Positions 31,793-40,760 of a DNA stretch of 64,000 bases are shown in pieces (the first letter of the stretch is position 1; each line of letters begins with the position of its first letter). The DNA comes from Terriglobia bacterium. GTDB taxonomy: Bacteria > Acidobacteriota > Terriglobia > Acidiferrales > UBA7541. Both the position numbers and the translations under genes were made by a program. The notes beneath the pieces were generated by a model. It worked only from the letters and a program-made list of their open reading frames with translations. It ran no database searches and was not told where the DNA came from. The stretch lies in assembly GCA_023512135.1 (NCBI GenBank), contig JAIMAG010000002.1:186001-250000 (forward strand), in the 5' to 3' direction.

Positions 31793-32731
31793 CTAGGCGG
31801 CCGGGGCAGGAGGAGCGGAAGATTCCGGTGCGGCTGGCGCCGGCCCTTTCAACTCTGCCAACAGGATGCCCGCCAGAATGAGTCCCGCGCCGAGCAGGCC
31901 TCGCCCACCGAGTCGTTCTCCCAGCACCACGAACGAGGTCAGCGCCGCGAACACCGGTTCGAGCGCAAACAGAATCGCTGTGTGAGTCGGCGAAGTGTGC
32001 CGCTGCGCCCAGACTTGAATCGAAAACGCAATCGCGGTTGCCCCGACGGCGGTGACGAGCACCGCGAAAATGAAATTCGGTGTCCAGGCGATGCGCGGCG
32101 GCTCCCAGCCCGTCCACGTCAGCACGGGCAACAGGGCAATCGCCAGCACAAACGTCGTGGCAATCTGCAAAAAACTCAAGGCTCGAACCGAATGGTGCGG
32201 CGAATAGAAACCCACAAAAATAATGTGCAGGGCGAACAACACGGCGCAGAAAAACACCAGCACATCGCCGAGGTTCAATCCGTCTCCTGCGACCCGCGCG
32301 CTGCCGGATGCGCTGCCGGGCAACGTCAAGTAGTACAACCCCACCAGCGCCAGCAAGGCGCCGACCCAGGCCCACCGGTGGATGCGCCGCTTCCAGAACA
32401 CAGCGAGCAACACGGGCACCAGCACCACGCCGAATCCGGTGATGAAACCGGCCTTAGTAGGCGTGGTGAACCGCAAGCCGACCGTCTGGAACGCATAGCC
32501 GGCGAACATGAACACGCCAATCTGCACGCCCGCCCACACGGCACTCCAACTCAGCCGGCGCAGCGCCGACAGGTAGAACGCGCCCATCAGGAGCGTGGCC
32601 AGACCGAAGCGGACAGCTAAAAAGACAAATACGCTCGCGTCTTCCAGCGCATTCTTTACCACGACAAACGTGGCGCCCCAGATGAGCGAACAGAACGCCA
32701 GCGCCAGGTCCGCTTTGAGCCGTTGACTCAT
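31793..32731 (-). CDS. EamA/DMT-superfamily transporter
   Basis: A 312-residue inner-membrane protein with ten hydrophobic spans arranged as two EamA repeats. The first repeat begins LALAFCSLIWGATFVVVKNAL and the second includes TAVGATAIAFSIQVWAQRHT and ALEPVFAALTSFVVLGERLGG, the usual EamA landmarks. Family members export amino acids, metabolites or drugs; the substrate is unknown here. The ATG overlaps the stop of the exported RidA gene by four bases (ATGA), so both are made from one transcript. The last 20 residues are Ala/Pro-rich. Confidence 0.9.
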   Translation of the reverse strand: MSQRLKADLALAFCSLIWGATFVVVKNALEDASVFVFLAVRFGLATLLMGAFYLSALRRLSWSAVWAGVQIGVFMFAGYAFQTVGLRFTTPTKAGFITGFGVVLVPVLLAVFWKRRIHRWAWVGALLALVGLYYLTLPGSASGSARVAGDGLNLGDVLVFFCAVLFALHIIFVGFYSPHHSVRALSFLQIATTFVLAIALLPVLTWTGWEPPRIAWTPNFIFAVLVTAVGATAIAFSIQVWAQRHTSPTHTAILFALEPVFAALTSFVVLGERLGGRGLLGAGLILAGILLAELKGPAPAAPESSAPPAPAA

Positions 32732-33177
32732 CGCCGGACGGCAATCCCCTGCACTTCGAAATGGCCGCCCCGCAGCAGAGGTCCCGAACCGATGAAGGCT
32801 CGCGCCGGCAACTCCCGGGCGAAGTAGGTGCGATAGACAGCGTTGAAGCGGTCGTAGAGGGAAAGGTCCGGACAGTAGACGGTCACGCTGACCAGATCCT
32901 CCATGCTCATTCCGGCGGCTTCCAGTACCCGCTTCAGATTGTCCAGCACAAGCCGGGCCTCATCTTCGATGTTGGCTGGCGGCCGGCCGGTGGCCGGGTC
33001 GATCCCGATCGTGCCGGAAAGGTAGAGTGTGTCGCCGGCGAGTACGGCATTGCTGAACGGCAATGTATCCGTGCGACCCGGCAGATTGATAACCCGCCGG
33101 TTCACGGCGGGACTCGGGTTACCCGCCACGGCCACACCAAGCAACAGCAGCAGCACAAACGCAGTCAACGCGCGCAT
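32728..33177 (-). CDS. RidA/YjgF-family protein with an N-terminal signal peptide
   Basis: A 149-residue RidA-type protein. Cytosolic RidA hydrolyses reactive 2-aminoacrylate and other enamines. The core is normal: LPFSNAVLAGDTLYLSGTIG, NLKRVLEAAGMSMEDLV, and the arginine in LPARAFIGSGPL that binds the substrate carboxylate. The oddity is a clear signal peptide (MRALTAFVLLLLLGVAVAG), meaning it works outside the cytoplasm. The gene has GAGGAGGA before the start and a near-consensus promoter. It is translationally coupled to a DMT transporter. Confidence 0.88.
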   Translation of the reverse strand: MRALTAFVLLLLLGVAVAGNPSPAVNRRVINLPGRTDTLPFSNAVLAGDTLYLSGTIGIDPATGRPPANIEDEARLVLDNLKRVLEAAGMSMEDLVSVTVYCPDLSLYDRFNAVYRTYFARELPARAFIGSGPLLRGGHFEVQGIAVRR

Positions 33178-33215
33178 CGCTCCTCCTCGAACTCAGCGAA
33201 CTTCTGCACCGGCGC

Positions 33216-33244
33216 AGTGTAGCCGCCGACGTGTTGCAACGCAA
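33216..33244 (-). promoter_or_regulatory. Promoter of the exported RidA - DMT operon
   Basis: TTGCGT, a 17-base spacer and TACACT on the minus strand. The leader is about 30 bases with GAGGAGGA before the ATG. It is divergent from the neighbouring MA-type peptidase gene. Confidence 0.65.
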
Positions 33245-33290
33245 TTCCCCGCCCGGGCATCTTTCTGCTCAGAGGTTCTCCGGGGCGCGG

Positions 33291-33319
33291 TTGACGCGCG
33301 GCGGCTTTGGCGCAAAGAT
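33291..33319 (+). promoter_or_regulatory. Possible promoter of the MA-type peptidase gene
   Basis: TTGACG, 17 bases and AAAGAT. The -35 box is good and the -10 weak. If real, transcription starts just before the ATG at 33330, again a nearly leaderless arrangement. Confidence 0.4.
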
Positions 33320-33329
33320 GGATTCGAGC

Positions 33330-35192
33330 ATGCCGAACCACTCGGTAGCTGTTCTGGCTGCTTTGCTGGCGCTGCTGTTCTTGGCCGGCGCACCGGCTTT
33401 CTGTGCGCCACAGCCGCCGACCTGGATCGAGGTCCGCACCCCGAATTTCCAGATCGTCAGCGATGCCCCGGAAGCAAAAGTGCAGCAGTTGGCCCGCGAC
33501 TTCGAACTTGTCCGGTTAGTCTTTCTCCAAGCCACACCGGGTCTGGAAAACCGCGCCGCGCTGCCCCTGCTCGTGCTGGCCGCTCGCAACGAAAAAACAC
33601 TGCAGTCGCTGCTGCCCGAATACTGGGAAGGGCGTCGCGCACGACCTTCCGCCGTCTACGTCGGCGGCCCGGAACGGAACTTTGTTGCCCTGCGCGTGGA
33701 TGCGCCCGGTCGCCATCCCTACCACGTCATCTACCACGAGTATTTTCACTTCCTGATGCGCCAGAACTTCCCGGTGCTCCCGCTCTGGCTTTCGGAAGGG
33801 CTGGCGGAGTTCTGGAGCTACGGCACCATCCGGGGTGATCGCATCACGCTGGGCGAGCCCAGTCCGGAGCACCTGGCCCTGCTGCGGAAACAGCCGCTGC
33901 TCCCGCTCGAGCAACTGTTCGCTGCCGATCATGCCTCTCCGCTCTACAACGAAGAAGAAAAAGCAGGGCTGTTCTACGCGCAGTCCTGGCTGTTGGTGCA
34001 CTACCTGATGTTCGGCGAAGGCGAACTGGCCGGCCGGCACCGGCTGGATCGTCTGCTGGAATTGCTGCGTGCCGGCGTGCCCCCGGCGGAAGCCCACCGG
34101 CAGGTCTTCCGCGAACCGGAACGGTTGCAACAGGAACTGGCTGCCTATCGCCAAGCCCGCTTCCGCGACGCGCTTGTGGTGACTGCGCCGAAAGAAGCGG
34201 CCCGCTGGCAATATCCCACCCGCGCGCTTCCTCCGGCCGAAGCCCTTGCCTGGCGAGCCAATTTTCATGCGCACACGAATCGCCCGGTCGAGGCGCGCAC
34301 CCTGATCGAGCAAGCCCTGGCGCTCGACCCCCGCCAGCCGCTGGCGCACGAAGCCATGGGCTACCTGTATTACGCAGAGGGCGAGCTGGAGGAAGCCGCC
34401 GACTGGTTTGCCCGCGCTGCGGAGCTGGACTCGGAAAGCTATCTGGCCCATTACTACCTGGGATGGATCGAAGCCGAATCACCCCGCCGCGGGGAACAGC
34501 GCCTGGCACGCGCCGAGCAGGCGCTGCGCCGCGCCATGGCCCTGAATCCTGCCTTTGCGCCGGCCTACGCGGTGCTGGCAAGGCTGCTGCTGTACAGTTA
34601 CCGGCAACTCGAAGAAGCCCAGCGACTGGCCGAGCGTGCCGTCGCGCTCGAACCCGGCACGTTTTCCTACCAGGCTACCCTGGCGCGGATTCTGCTTGCA
34701 CGGGGTGAACCGGATGCGGCACGCCGCGTCGTCGACCGGATGCGCAGCGGCGTGCGCAGTGAAGCGGACCAGAAGCAACTCGCCGAGCTGGAAGCTGCGA
34801 TCGTCAGTTATCAAAACCAGCTCGCTCGACAGCCAGCCGCTCCGCTCCCGTCGCAGGCCGGCGCAGAAAAACTCGCACGTGCAGAGCCCAAACCGCCCGC
34901 GGCAAACCCACCCGGGCCTCCGGCGGGTCGGCGCGTTCAAGCCGAAGGCACCATCACCGAAGTCGCCTGTCGTGGCCGGCAGATGGAACTGCGGCTGGAT
35001 TTCGGAGGGCTGTTTCTGCGTCTGCAGGCCGCCGACTATGAGGCCATCGAATATCTGGCCTCGCGGTGGCAGCCGCCTGCCAATTTCCTGCCCTGTCAGC
35101 ACCTGAAGGACCGCAGGGCGAAAATCACCTACGTGGTGGTGCAGGAGAAACCGTTCCGCGGAGAAATCGTCAGCATTGAAGTGCGACCGTAA
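33330..35192 (+). CDS. Exported MA-type metallopeptidase with TPR repeats
   Basis: A 620-residue protein with a signal peptide (VAVLAALLALLFLAGAPAF). A gluzincin-like domain follows, with HEYFHFLM around residues 136-143 and WLSEGLAEFWS about 18 residues later, the DUF1570/peptidase-MA-like pattern. The middle holds several tetratricopeptide repeats (ARTLIEQALALDPRQPLAHE, YYAEGELEEAADWFARAAEL, YRQLEEAQRLAERAVALEPG). The C-terminal 110 residues are a Pro/Ala linker and a small domain of unknown role. The start at MPNHSVAV is a choice: an ATG four codons upstream would overlap the possible -10 box. Activity is inferred from the motif only. Confidence 0.82.
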   Translation: MPNHSVAVLAALLALLFLAGAPAFCAPQPPTWIEVRTPNFQIVSDAPEAKVQQLARDFELVRLVFLQATPGLENRAALPLLVLAARNEKTLQSLLPEYWEGRRARPSAVYVGGPERNFVALRVDAPGRHPYHVIYHEYFHFLMRQNFPVLPLWLSEGLAEFWSYGTIRGDRITLGEPSPEHLALLRKQPLLPLEQLFAADHASPLYNEEEKAGLFYAQSWLLVHYLMFGEGELAGRHRLDRLLELLRAGVPPAEAHRQVFREPERLQQELAAYRQARFRDALVVTAPKEAARWQYPTRALPPAEALAWRANFHAHTNRPVEARTLIEQALALDPRQPLAHEAMGYLYYAEGELEEAADWFARAAELDSESYLAHYYLGWIEAESPRRGEQRLARAEQALRRAMALNPAFAPAYAVLARLLLYSYRQLEEAQRLAERAVALEPGTFSYQATLARILLARGEPDAARRVVDRMRSGVRSEADQKQLAELEAAIVSYQNQLARQPAAPLPSQAGAEKLARAEPKPPAANPPGPPAGRRVQAEGTITEVACRGRQMELRLDFGGLFLRLQAADYEAIEYLASRWQPPANFLPCQHLKDRRAKITYVVVQEKPFRGEIVSIEVRP

Positions 35193-36002
35193 TCACCGGG
35201 CTGGCTTTTCCGCCAGATAGCTGTAGCGGGAAAGCCGGCGTTCGCTGGCCAGTCTGTGCACCACCTGCAGGAAGTCCTGGATGCCGGCAAAGGTGCGGCC
35301 CCCCTCGATGCGCTCCAGGGCTTCGCGGTGCCGCTCGCGCGCCTGCAGCCAGCGCTCGGAGATGCGCAGAGGGGCTTCGCTGGCGTCTTCCACGCACAGA
35401 ACGCGGAATCCCGCTTCCGCCAGCCAGGCTTCGTTCAACCCGGGCGGCGTGAACAGAAAGAATCCGATTGCGCTCCGCCGCGCCAGTTCTTCATTCGAAA
35501 GCGGACCGGTCATCACCACCGGGTCCGTGAAGACGAACCTGCCGCCCGGCTTCAACACGCGGAAACATTCCCGGAAAACCCCGGAGCGCCCGGGCAGGTG
35601 ATGGATGGAATCGAGGCACAGCAGCGCGTCGAATTCTTCGGCGGGAAACGGCAACGGCTGCGCGGCGTCGCTACAGGAAAACTGCAGTCGGGCGCCGAGC
35701 CCGCGCTCGGCCGCCAACTGGTTCGCAAGAGCAATGCCCTGTGCGTGGTTGTCCAGGCCGACCACATGACAGCCGGTGCGCTCGGCCAGGTACATCGTCG
35801 GCCCGCCAGCGCCACAGGCCAGCTCCAGCACACGGCAGCTCGACTGCAGCGCCAGCCAGCCGATAAAACGGTCGAGCTCCTCGACCGTTACCCAACTGGT
35901 CTGGCCGATGTCCTGCCCGAAGGTTTCGCGCCGGATTTCCGCCAGTAGCTCGGAGGTGAAGCGGGCATAGGCCTGGTCATAGAAACCCACTTCGGCAGGC
36001 AT
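35193..36002 (-). CDS. Class I SAM-dependent methyltransferase
   Basis: A 269-residue methyltransferase with a Rossmann fold. The SAM-binding motif I is VLELACGAGGPTMYLAE and motif II includes VVGLDNHAQGIALAN. LCLDSIHHLPGRSGVF and CFRVLKPGGRFVFTDPV are the later conserved strands. It resembles small-molecule (UbiE/sarcosine-type) methyltransferases; the substrate is unknown. The start was set at MPAEVGFYDQAYARF, which has GGGAGG five bases upstream; a start nine codons earlier has no such site. It is convergent with the preceding gene with no spacer. Confidence 0.87.
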   Translation of the reverse strand: MPAEVGFYDQAYARFTSELLAEIRRETFGQDIGQTSWVTVEELDRFIGWLALQSSCRVLELACGAGGPTMYLAERTGCHVVGLDNHAQGIALANQLAAERGLGARLQFSCSDAAQPLPFPAEEFDALLCLDSIHHLPGRSGVFRECFRVLKPGGRFVFTDPVVMTGPLSNEELARRSAIGFFLFTPPGLNEAWLAEAGFRVLCVEDASEAPLRISERWLQARERHREALERIEGGRTFAGIQDFLQVVHRLASERRLSRYSYLAEKPAR

Positions 36003-36074
36003 GTTTCCTCCCGCGGCCGGGGAGCTCACAGGAAACTTCTGCCATTTTACTCCGGTTCCGGGCTGTGCGGGAGG

Positions 36075-37823
36075 CTACGGCTTCTGGTACACGATTCGCC
36101 CGCCGACCAAGGTGAGCACGACCGGCGTGGTGAGAATCTGCCGGGGCGTGATGCGGGTCAGGTCTTCGGCGAACACGACGATGTCTGCGTACTTGCCCGC
36201 GGTAATCTGGCCCTTGTTCTGCTCTTCGAATTCGGCGTAGGCCGAGCCGAGCGTGTACGCCCGGATGCATTCTTCCACTGAAATTTTCTCTTCCGGCACC
36301 CAGCCGCCGGCGGGGCCGCCTTCCGGCAGCTCGCGGGTGGCACAGGCATAGAGCCCGCGGCGCGGATCCATCGGCTCGACCGGATAGTCGGTGCCGAAAG
36401 CCAGGCGGACTCCCTGCTGCAGCATCGTGCGCCAGGCATACGCGCCGCGGGAACGCTCCGGTCCGAGCCGCTGGCCCGCCCAGCGCATGTCAGTGGACTG
36501 ATGCACGGGCTGCATCGAAGCAACCACGCCCAACGCGGCGAACCGCGCAAAATCGTCCGGGGCAACCACCTGAGCATGCTCGATGCGATGGCGCGCATCG
36601 TAACGACCGTTGGCACGCTGGGCCGCTTCGAACGCATCGAGTGCGGCACGGTTGGCCAGGTCGCCGATGGCGTGGAGCGCAATCTGGAAACCGGCGGCGT
36701 CGCGTTCGATCACCATCCGCCGCAGCTCTTCCTGCGGGATACGCAGAATGCCCCGGGTCGAGCGGTCATCGGCATATGGTTCGAGCATGGCGGCCGTGCG
36801 CGAGCCGAGCGTGCCATCCGTCACCCCCTTCAGCGCGCCGGTTTTCAGCCAGCGGTCGCGCACTCCGCCCTGCCGACGCATCTCGAGCAACTGCTCGAGC
36901 GGTGCCTGAAACGGCAGCCACTCGGTGATGCGCGCCGTCAGGCGGCCCTGCTCGCGCAGCTCGCGGTAGAGCAGAAAGTCGTCCCAACTGGAATTGTCCT
37001 GCAGCGAAGTGACGCCGAGCTGCGCTGCTTCGGCCAGGGCCAGCTCGATTCCACGCCGCCGCTGTGCTGGCGTGAGCGGCGGCACCGCGCGCGCCACCAG
37101 GCCCATCGCTGTTTCCTTCAGCAGACCAGTTGGCTCGCCGGTCAACGAGTCACGCTGAATTTCGCCACCCGGGGGGTCGGGAGTCTCGCGCGTCACGCCG
37201 GCCCGTTGCAAGGCCAGCGAGTTCGCTACGGCCACGTGGCCATCCACGCGCGTCAGCAGGATTGGATGCTCACGGGATACGGCGTCGAGGTCGGCGCGGG
37301 TGGGAAACCGCGGTGGATCCCACAAGGTGTGATCCCAACCCCGGCCGGTAATCCATTCTCCCGGACGGTAGTCGCCCAGCCGCGCGCGGATTCGTTCCTG
37401 AAACGCTTCCAGCGATTCCGCGCCGCTCAAATCCACGGCCAGCTTCGCTGCGCCACCGCTGGCCAGATGGATGTGGGCGTCGTTGAAACCGGGCAGGGCA
37501 AAGCGTCCGCCCAAGTCCACCACACGGGTGTTTGGCCCGACCCATTTCTGAATCTCCGCATCGGAACCGACGGCGACGATGTACTCGCCGCGGATGGCCA
37601 CGGCTTCGGCGCGAGGCTGTTGCGGATTCACGGTGTAGATGTTGCCCTGCACCAGAACCAGGTCCGCCTGGGCCTGAGCCGCCGGCTCGGCAGCAGCCGC
37701 GACACCGGCGCCCCACCAGCAGAAGCGCCCCGGGTACGTTCGGTCGGCGCCGGAGCGCACCGCCATCGCGGTTCCCAAAACCGCGACCAGCAGGAAGAGC
37801 CACATGCGGGGTCGGTGTTTCAC
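36075..37823 (-). CDS. Exported amidohydrolase (YtcJ-like)
   Basis: A 582-residue metal-dependent hydrolase of the amidohydrolase-3 (YtcJ) group. An N-terminal signal or anchor (MWLFLLVAVLGTAMAV) precedes the composite beta domain. Metal ligands are in FNDAHIHLASGG; LHAIGDLANRAALDAFEAA and RHRIEHAQVVAPDDFARF supply later histidines, and FGTDYPVEPMDPR the aspartate. The C-terminus closes the beta domain (AGKYADIVVFAEDL). Family members hydrolyse amide or formamide bonds in varied substrates; none can be assigned. The ATG overlaps the M20 gene stop by four bases, placing it last in that operon. Confidence 0.87.
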   Translation of the reverse strand: MKHRPRMWLFLLVAVLGTAMAVRSGADRTYPGRFCWWGAGVAAAAEPAAQAQADLVLVQGNIYTVNPQQPRAEAVAIRGEYIVAVGSDAEIQKWVGPNTRVVDLGGRFALPGFNDAHIHLASGGAAKLAVDLSGAESLEAFQERIRARLGDYRPGEWITGRGWDHTLWDPPRFPTRADLDAVSREHPILLTRVDGHVAVANSLALQRAGVTRETPDPPGGEIQRDSLTGEPTGLLKETAMGLVARAVPPLTPAQRRRGIELALAEAAQLGVTSLQDNSSWDDFLLYRELREQGRLTARITEWLPFQAPLEQLLEMRRQGGVRDRWLKTGALKGVTDGTLGSRTAAMLEPYADDRSTRGILRIPQEELRRMVIERDAAGFQIALHAIGDLANRAALDAFEAAQRANGRYDARHRIEHAQVVAPDDFARFAALGVVASMQPVHQSTDMRWAGQRLGPERSRGAYAWRTMLQQGVRLAFGTDYPVEPMDPRRGLYACATRELPEGGPAGGWVPEEKISVEECIRAYTLGSAYAEFEEQNKGQITAGKYADIVVFAEDLTRITPRQILTTPVVLTLVGGRIVYQKP

Positions 37824-39154
37824 GGAAGCACTCCTGTCATCAGAAGCAGGGTCAGCAGCACCCGCTGCAAGCCGCGCGCGCGGTCGGTGGGGTCATACCA
37901 TTCCTGCAGGGAATGTGCGCCGCCACCCTGCCCGCCGCCGCCCAGCGTCACGGCCGGGATACCCAGCGCGAGCGGCACATTGGCATCGGTCGAAGAGCGC
38001 TCTAACCGCGAGCGGTTGCCGAGAAACTGGTCTGCACTGCGGACAGCGGCAAGCAAGGGAGAATCCTCCGGCAGCTCACCGCCCGGCCGCACGCCGAGCT
38101 CGCGCACTTCAATCGTCAGTCGAACTTCTTTGACCCGCGCCTGCGCCATTTCTTCGGCAACGCCAGCCTGGATCGCCTCGCGCAGCGCCCGTTCCAGCCG
38201 TTCGATTTCCGCCGGCGATTCGGAGCGGATGTCCACTTTGACGGATGCGTGTGCCGGGATCGAGTTCACCGAAGTGCCGCCGCGAATCTCTCCCACGTTG
38301 ATGCTGGTGCGTGGCTGTTCCGGCACCGGCACGCGGACAAACCGGGCTACGCCCCGGGCCAGCGCATGGATCGGATTCGGCAGGCCGAAATCCGACCAGC
38401 TATGACCGCCCGGACCGCGCACAGACAGCTCCAGTCGCTTCGAGGCCAGCGCTTTGCTGATGATGTGATCGGTGGCTGCGCCATCTATGGAAATCACGGC
38501 ATGCAACCGCGGCCGATACGTCTGCACCAGCTGGCGCATGCCCAGCAGGTTGCCCTCGCCCTCTTCGCCCACATTGGCGGCAAAGACAACCGAACGCCCG
38601 GTCCGCACCCCGGCTTCGTGCAGGGCCCGTGCCACTGCCACCAGCGTGGCCAGGCCGGTGCCGTTGTCGGTGATACCCGGCGCGTAGAGCCGTCCCCCCT
38701 TCTGCTGCACGCGGATTTCATGAATTTCATCGAACACCGTGTCCAGATGCGCCGTCAGCAAAACGATCTCCTCCGACTGACCCGGCCGCTCGCCGATTAC
38801 GTTGCCGACGGCGTCGGTGTGCACCTGTATTCCGCAGGCAGCCAGCAACCCGGCCAGGTATCGGCCGCGCTCAGCTTCCTGGAAGGTCGGTGCCGGTATT
38901 TCCACGATGCGGATGTGCTGTTCGGTCACCCAGTCCGTGTTCTGTTCCAGCCAGTCCAGCGCGCGACGCACCGGTGGCTGCGCGGCCAGTTGTGCGGCAC
39001 GTTCCGGCAGGGATTTTGTCGCCGCAGTTACCATCAGTCCGACAAGAACCAATGCTGCCAATTGCTTCACGGAGTGGCGCGCACAGGCCAGCCAACGGCG
39101 GGACTTCACCGCGCGCGAAGCAGTCAGTTTCGCTGATTGTGTGGCCGCCGTCAA
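37820..39154 (-). CDS. M20-family metallopeptidase, membrane-anchored or exported
   Basis: A 444-residue zinc peptidase of the M20 family (dipeptidase/aminoacylase type). An N-terminal hydrophobic segment (LAALVLVGLMVTAA) suggests export or anchoring. The HxD zinc motif is in LLTAHLDTVFDE, the bridging aspartate in PGITDNGTGLATLV, and the catalytic Glu-Glu in FAANVGEEGEGNLLG. The dimerisation lid domain starts with GPGGHSWSDFGLPNPIHAL. The C-terminal histidine is in GGGGQGGGAHSLQEW. It overlaps both neighbours by four bases (the LeuA-like gene upstream and the amidohydrolase downstream). Confidence 0.9.
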   Translation of the reverse strand: MTAATQSAKLTASRAVKSRRWLACARHSVKQLAALVLVGLMVTAATKSLPERAAQLAAQPPVRRALDWLEQNTDWVTEQHIRIVEIPAPTFQEAERGRYLAGLLAACGIQVHTDAVGNVIGERPGQSEEIVLLTAHLDTVFDEIHEIRVQQKGGRLYAPGITDNGTGLATLVAVARALHEAGVRTGRSVVFAANVGEEGEGNLLGMRQLVQTYRPRLHAVISIDGAATDHIISKALASKRLELSVRGPGGHSWSDFGLPNPIHALARGVARFVRVPVPEQPRTSINVGEIRGGTSVNSIPAHASVKVDIRSESPAEIERLERALREAIQAGVAEEMAQARVKEVRLTIEVRELGVRPGGELPEDSPLLAAVRSADQFLGNRSRLERSSTDANVPLALGIPAVTLGGGGQGGGAHSLQEWYDPTDRARGLQRVLLTLLLMTGVLP

Positions 39155-40398
39155 TCGCTTACAGCGCGTGTTGGATGCGTTTGGACAATCTCCAGGATCT
39201 CCGCTTCCGTGAGCAGCCGGGAGGACTGTTTGGCCCGCGCAAAGATCACGTCCACCAGATCGTCGCTGGCCGGGATGCCGCGCTTTTCCAACCAGTAGAT
39301 GACGTTCGAGCGGCCGCTCAGCGGGCCGATTTCGATCACCTGCTCGAGCCCAAACAGGTGCGAGGGCACACCGCTGTAAACCGAGTTGGCCAGCAGCACA
39401 TCGTTCTTCCGATAGGCTTTGATGATCGCGGCCGCATGAACACCGGTCGCGGTGCGAAACGCATCCCGTCCGATCACGGGATAGTTCGGGGGAATCGTCG
39501 TGCGGGTAGCGCGGGCCACTTTTTCGCAGTACTCTTTCAGGCGGGACAGGTCGCGGTCAATCAACCCCATCAGCCGCAGGTTGACGAGCATCAGTTCCAT
39601 CGGAGTGTTCCCGACTCGTTCCCCGAGCGAATTCGCCGCGGCGTGAACCTGATCGGCGCCGGCAGCGATCGCCGCCAGCGAGTTGGCCACCGCCAGTCCG
39701 CGGTCGCAGTGTCCGTGCCAGTCCACCCGGATTGTCTCGCCCGACGGCCGGACGATTTCCTCGATGGCGAAGCGAACCAGGTTATACGCGCCTTGCGGGG
39801 TGGCGTGGCCCACAGTGTCGCACAGCACAATGGCGCGTGCGCCGCAGCGAATCGCGGTCGTGTAGAGTCGCTTGACCGTCTCCGGATCGGTGCGCACCGT
39901 GTCTTCGGTCACATACATCACCGGCAGGCCCAGCCGCACGGCAAACGTCACCGCCTTCTCGGTTGTGCGCTCCAGGTGATCCACCGTCCAGTCTTCCGCC
40001 AGCCGTCGGATTGGGCTGGAGCCGAGAAACGTGGCCGCCTCGATGGGAATGCCCGCTTTCTCTGCAATTTCCGCAATCGGACGGATATCCGCTTCCACGG
40101 TCCGCGCGGCACAGTTCGGGCGGATTTTCAGCCGCGCGCGGGCAATCTCACGCGCCAGCGCCAGCGTGTCCGCATAGGCCCGCGGGCCCGCCCCCGGCAG
40201 GCCGATGTTGACCGCGTCGATGCCCAGCGCTTCCATCAGATGCAGGATTTCGATCTTTTCTTCGATGGAAGGGTCGTGCACGGAAGGGTTTTGCAGGCCG
40301 TCGCGTAACGTTTCGTCGTCCAGCAGGACGCGGCGGCCGGGTGGGATCTCCGGGCCACGGACGGTGTTCCAATCGTAGATGAGTTCGTGAACGTTCAT
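39151..40398 (-). CDS. Short 2-isopropylmalate/homocitrate synthase-family enzyme
   Basis: A 415-residue DRE-TIM metallolyase that joins acetyl-CoA to a 2-oxo acid. The opening motif is LLDDETLRDGLQNPSV, and the metal-binding pair is in VDWHGHCDRGLAVANSL. AANSLGERVGNTPMELML is the family's conserved helix. It lacks the roughly 120-residue LeuA allosteric domain, so it is either a feedback-insensitive isopropylmalate synthase or a homocitrate- or citramalate-like synthase. leuC and leuD are about 11 kb away and in another operon. Its surroundings (aldehyde dehydrogenase, peptidase, amidohydrolase) do not decide the substrate. Confidence 0.82.
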   Translation of the reverse strand: MNVHELIYDWNTVRGPEIPPGRRVLLDDETLRDGLQNPSVHDPSIEEKIEILHLMEALGIDAVNIGLPGAGPRAYADTLALAREIARARLKIRPNCAARTVEADIRPIAEIAEKAGIPIEAATFLGSSPIRRLAEDWTVDHLERTTEKAVTFAVRLGLPVMYVTEDTVRTDPETVKRLYTTAIRCGARAIVLCDTVGHATPQGAYNLVRFAIEEIVRPSGETIRVDWHGHCDRGLAVANSLAAIAAGADQVHAAANSLGERVGNTPMELMLVNLRLMGLIDRDLSRLKEYCEKVARATRTTIPPNYPVIGRDAFRTATGVHAAAIIKAYRKNDVLLANSVYSGVPSHLFGLEQVIEIGPLSGRSNVIYWLEKRGIPASDDLVDVIFARAKQSSRLLTEAEILEIVQTHPTRAVSD

Positions 40399-40430
40399 CG
40401 CCAGCTCGTCCGGCGTCGCGGCTCAGCAGC

Positions 40431-40760
40431 TCAGAAACGGTGCGTGTAGCTCCGCGGGCGCTCGTGCGGATCGGGACGATAGAGGGTACGACAGATTTCG
40501 CAGCGATAGAGTTCCGCACCCTTGCCGACCAGCCGCTCCACCTCCGGCGGGTAATCGTACCAGCGCTTCAGATGCCCGCAGCAGAGTTTATTTTTCGCAG
40601 GCAGATTGCCTTTCGGATCGGGCTCGTCGCAGGAACGCTGCCGCGGTTTTTTCGTCTTGATCTTGTACCGCGGCGTCTCCGCCTCGGCGCCCGCCACGGC
40701 TTCGGCCGGCTTCGGCGGCGGAGCACTTGCCGGCGTCACAGCCACGTCTGCTTCGCTCAT
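40431..40760 (-). CDS. Small zinc-ribbon-like conserved protein
   Basis: A 109-residue protein of unknown function. The first half is Ala/Pro-rich and likely disordered. The second half is basic (KIKTKKPRQRSCDEPDPKG) and holds paired cysteines in KLCCGHLKRW and YRCEICRTLYRP, which could bind zinc, followed by an Arg/His-rich tail (DPHERPRSYTHRF). The short start is preferred: GGAGGGGAG precedes this ATG, and the upstream frame extension is only the overlap with the aldehyde dehydrogenase gene. It overlaps that gene by four bases and is followed 32 bases later by the LeuA-like gene. Confidence 0.72.
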   Translation of the reverse strand: MSEADVAVTPASAPPPKPAEAVAGAEAETPRYKIKTKKPRQRSCDEPDPKGNLPAKNKLCCGHLKRWYDYPPEVERLVGKGAELYRCEICRTLYRPDPHERPRSYTHRF

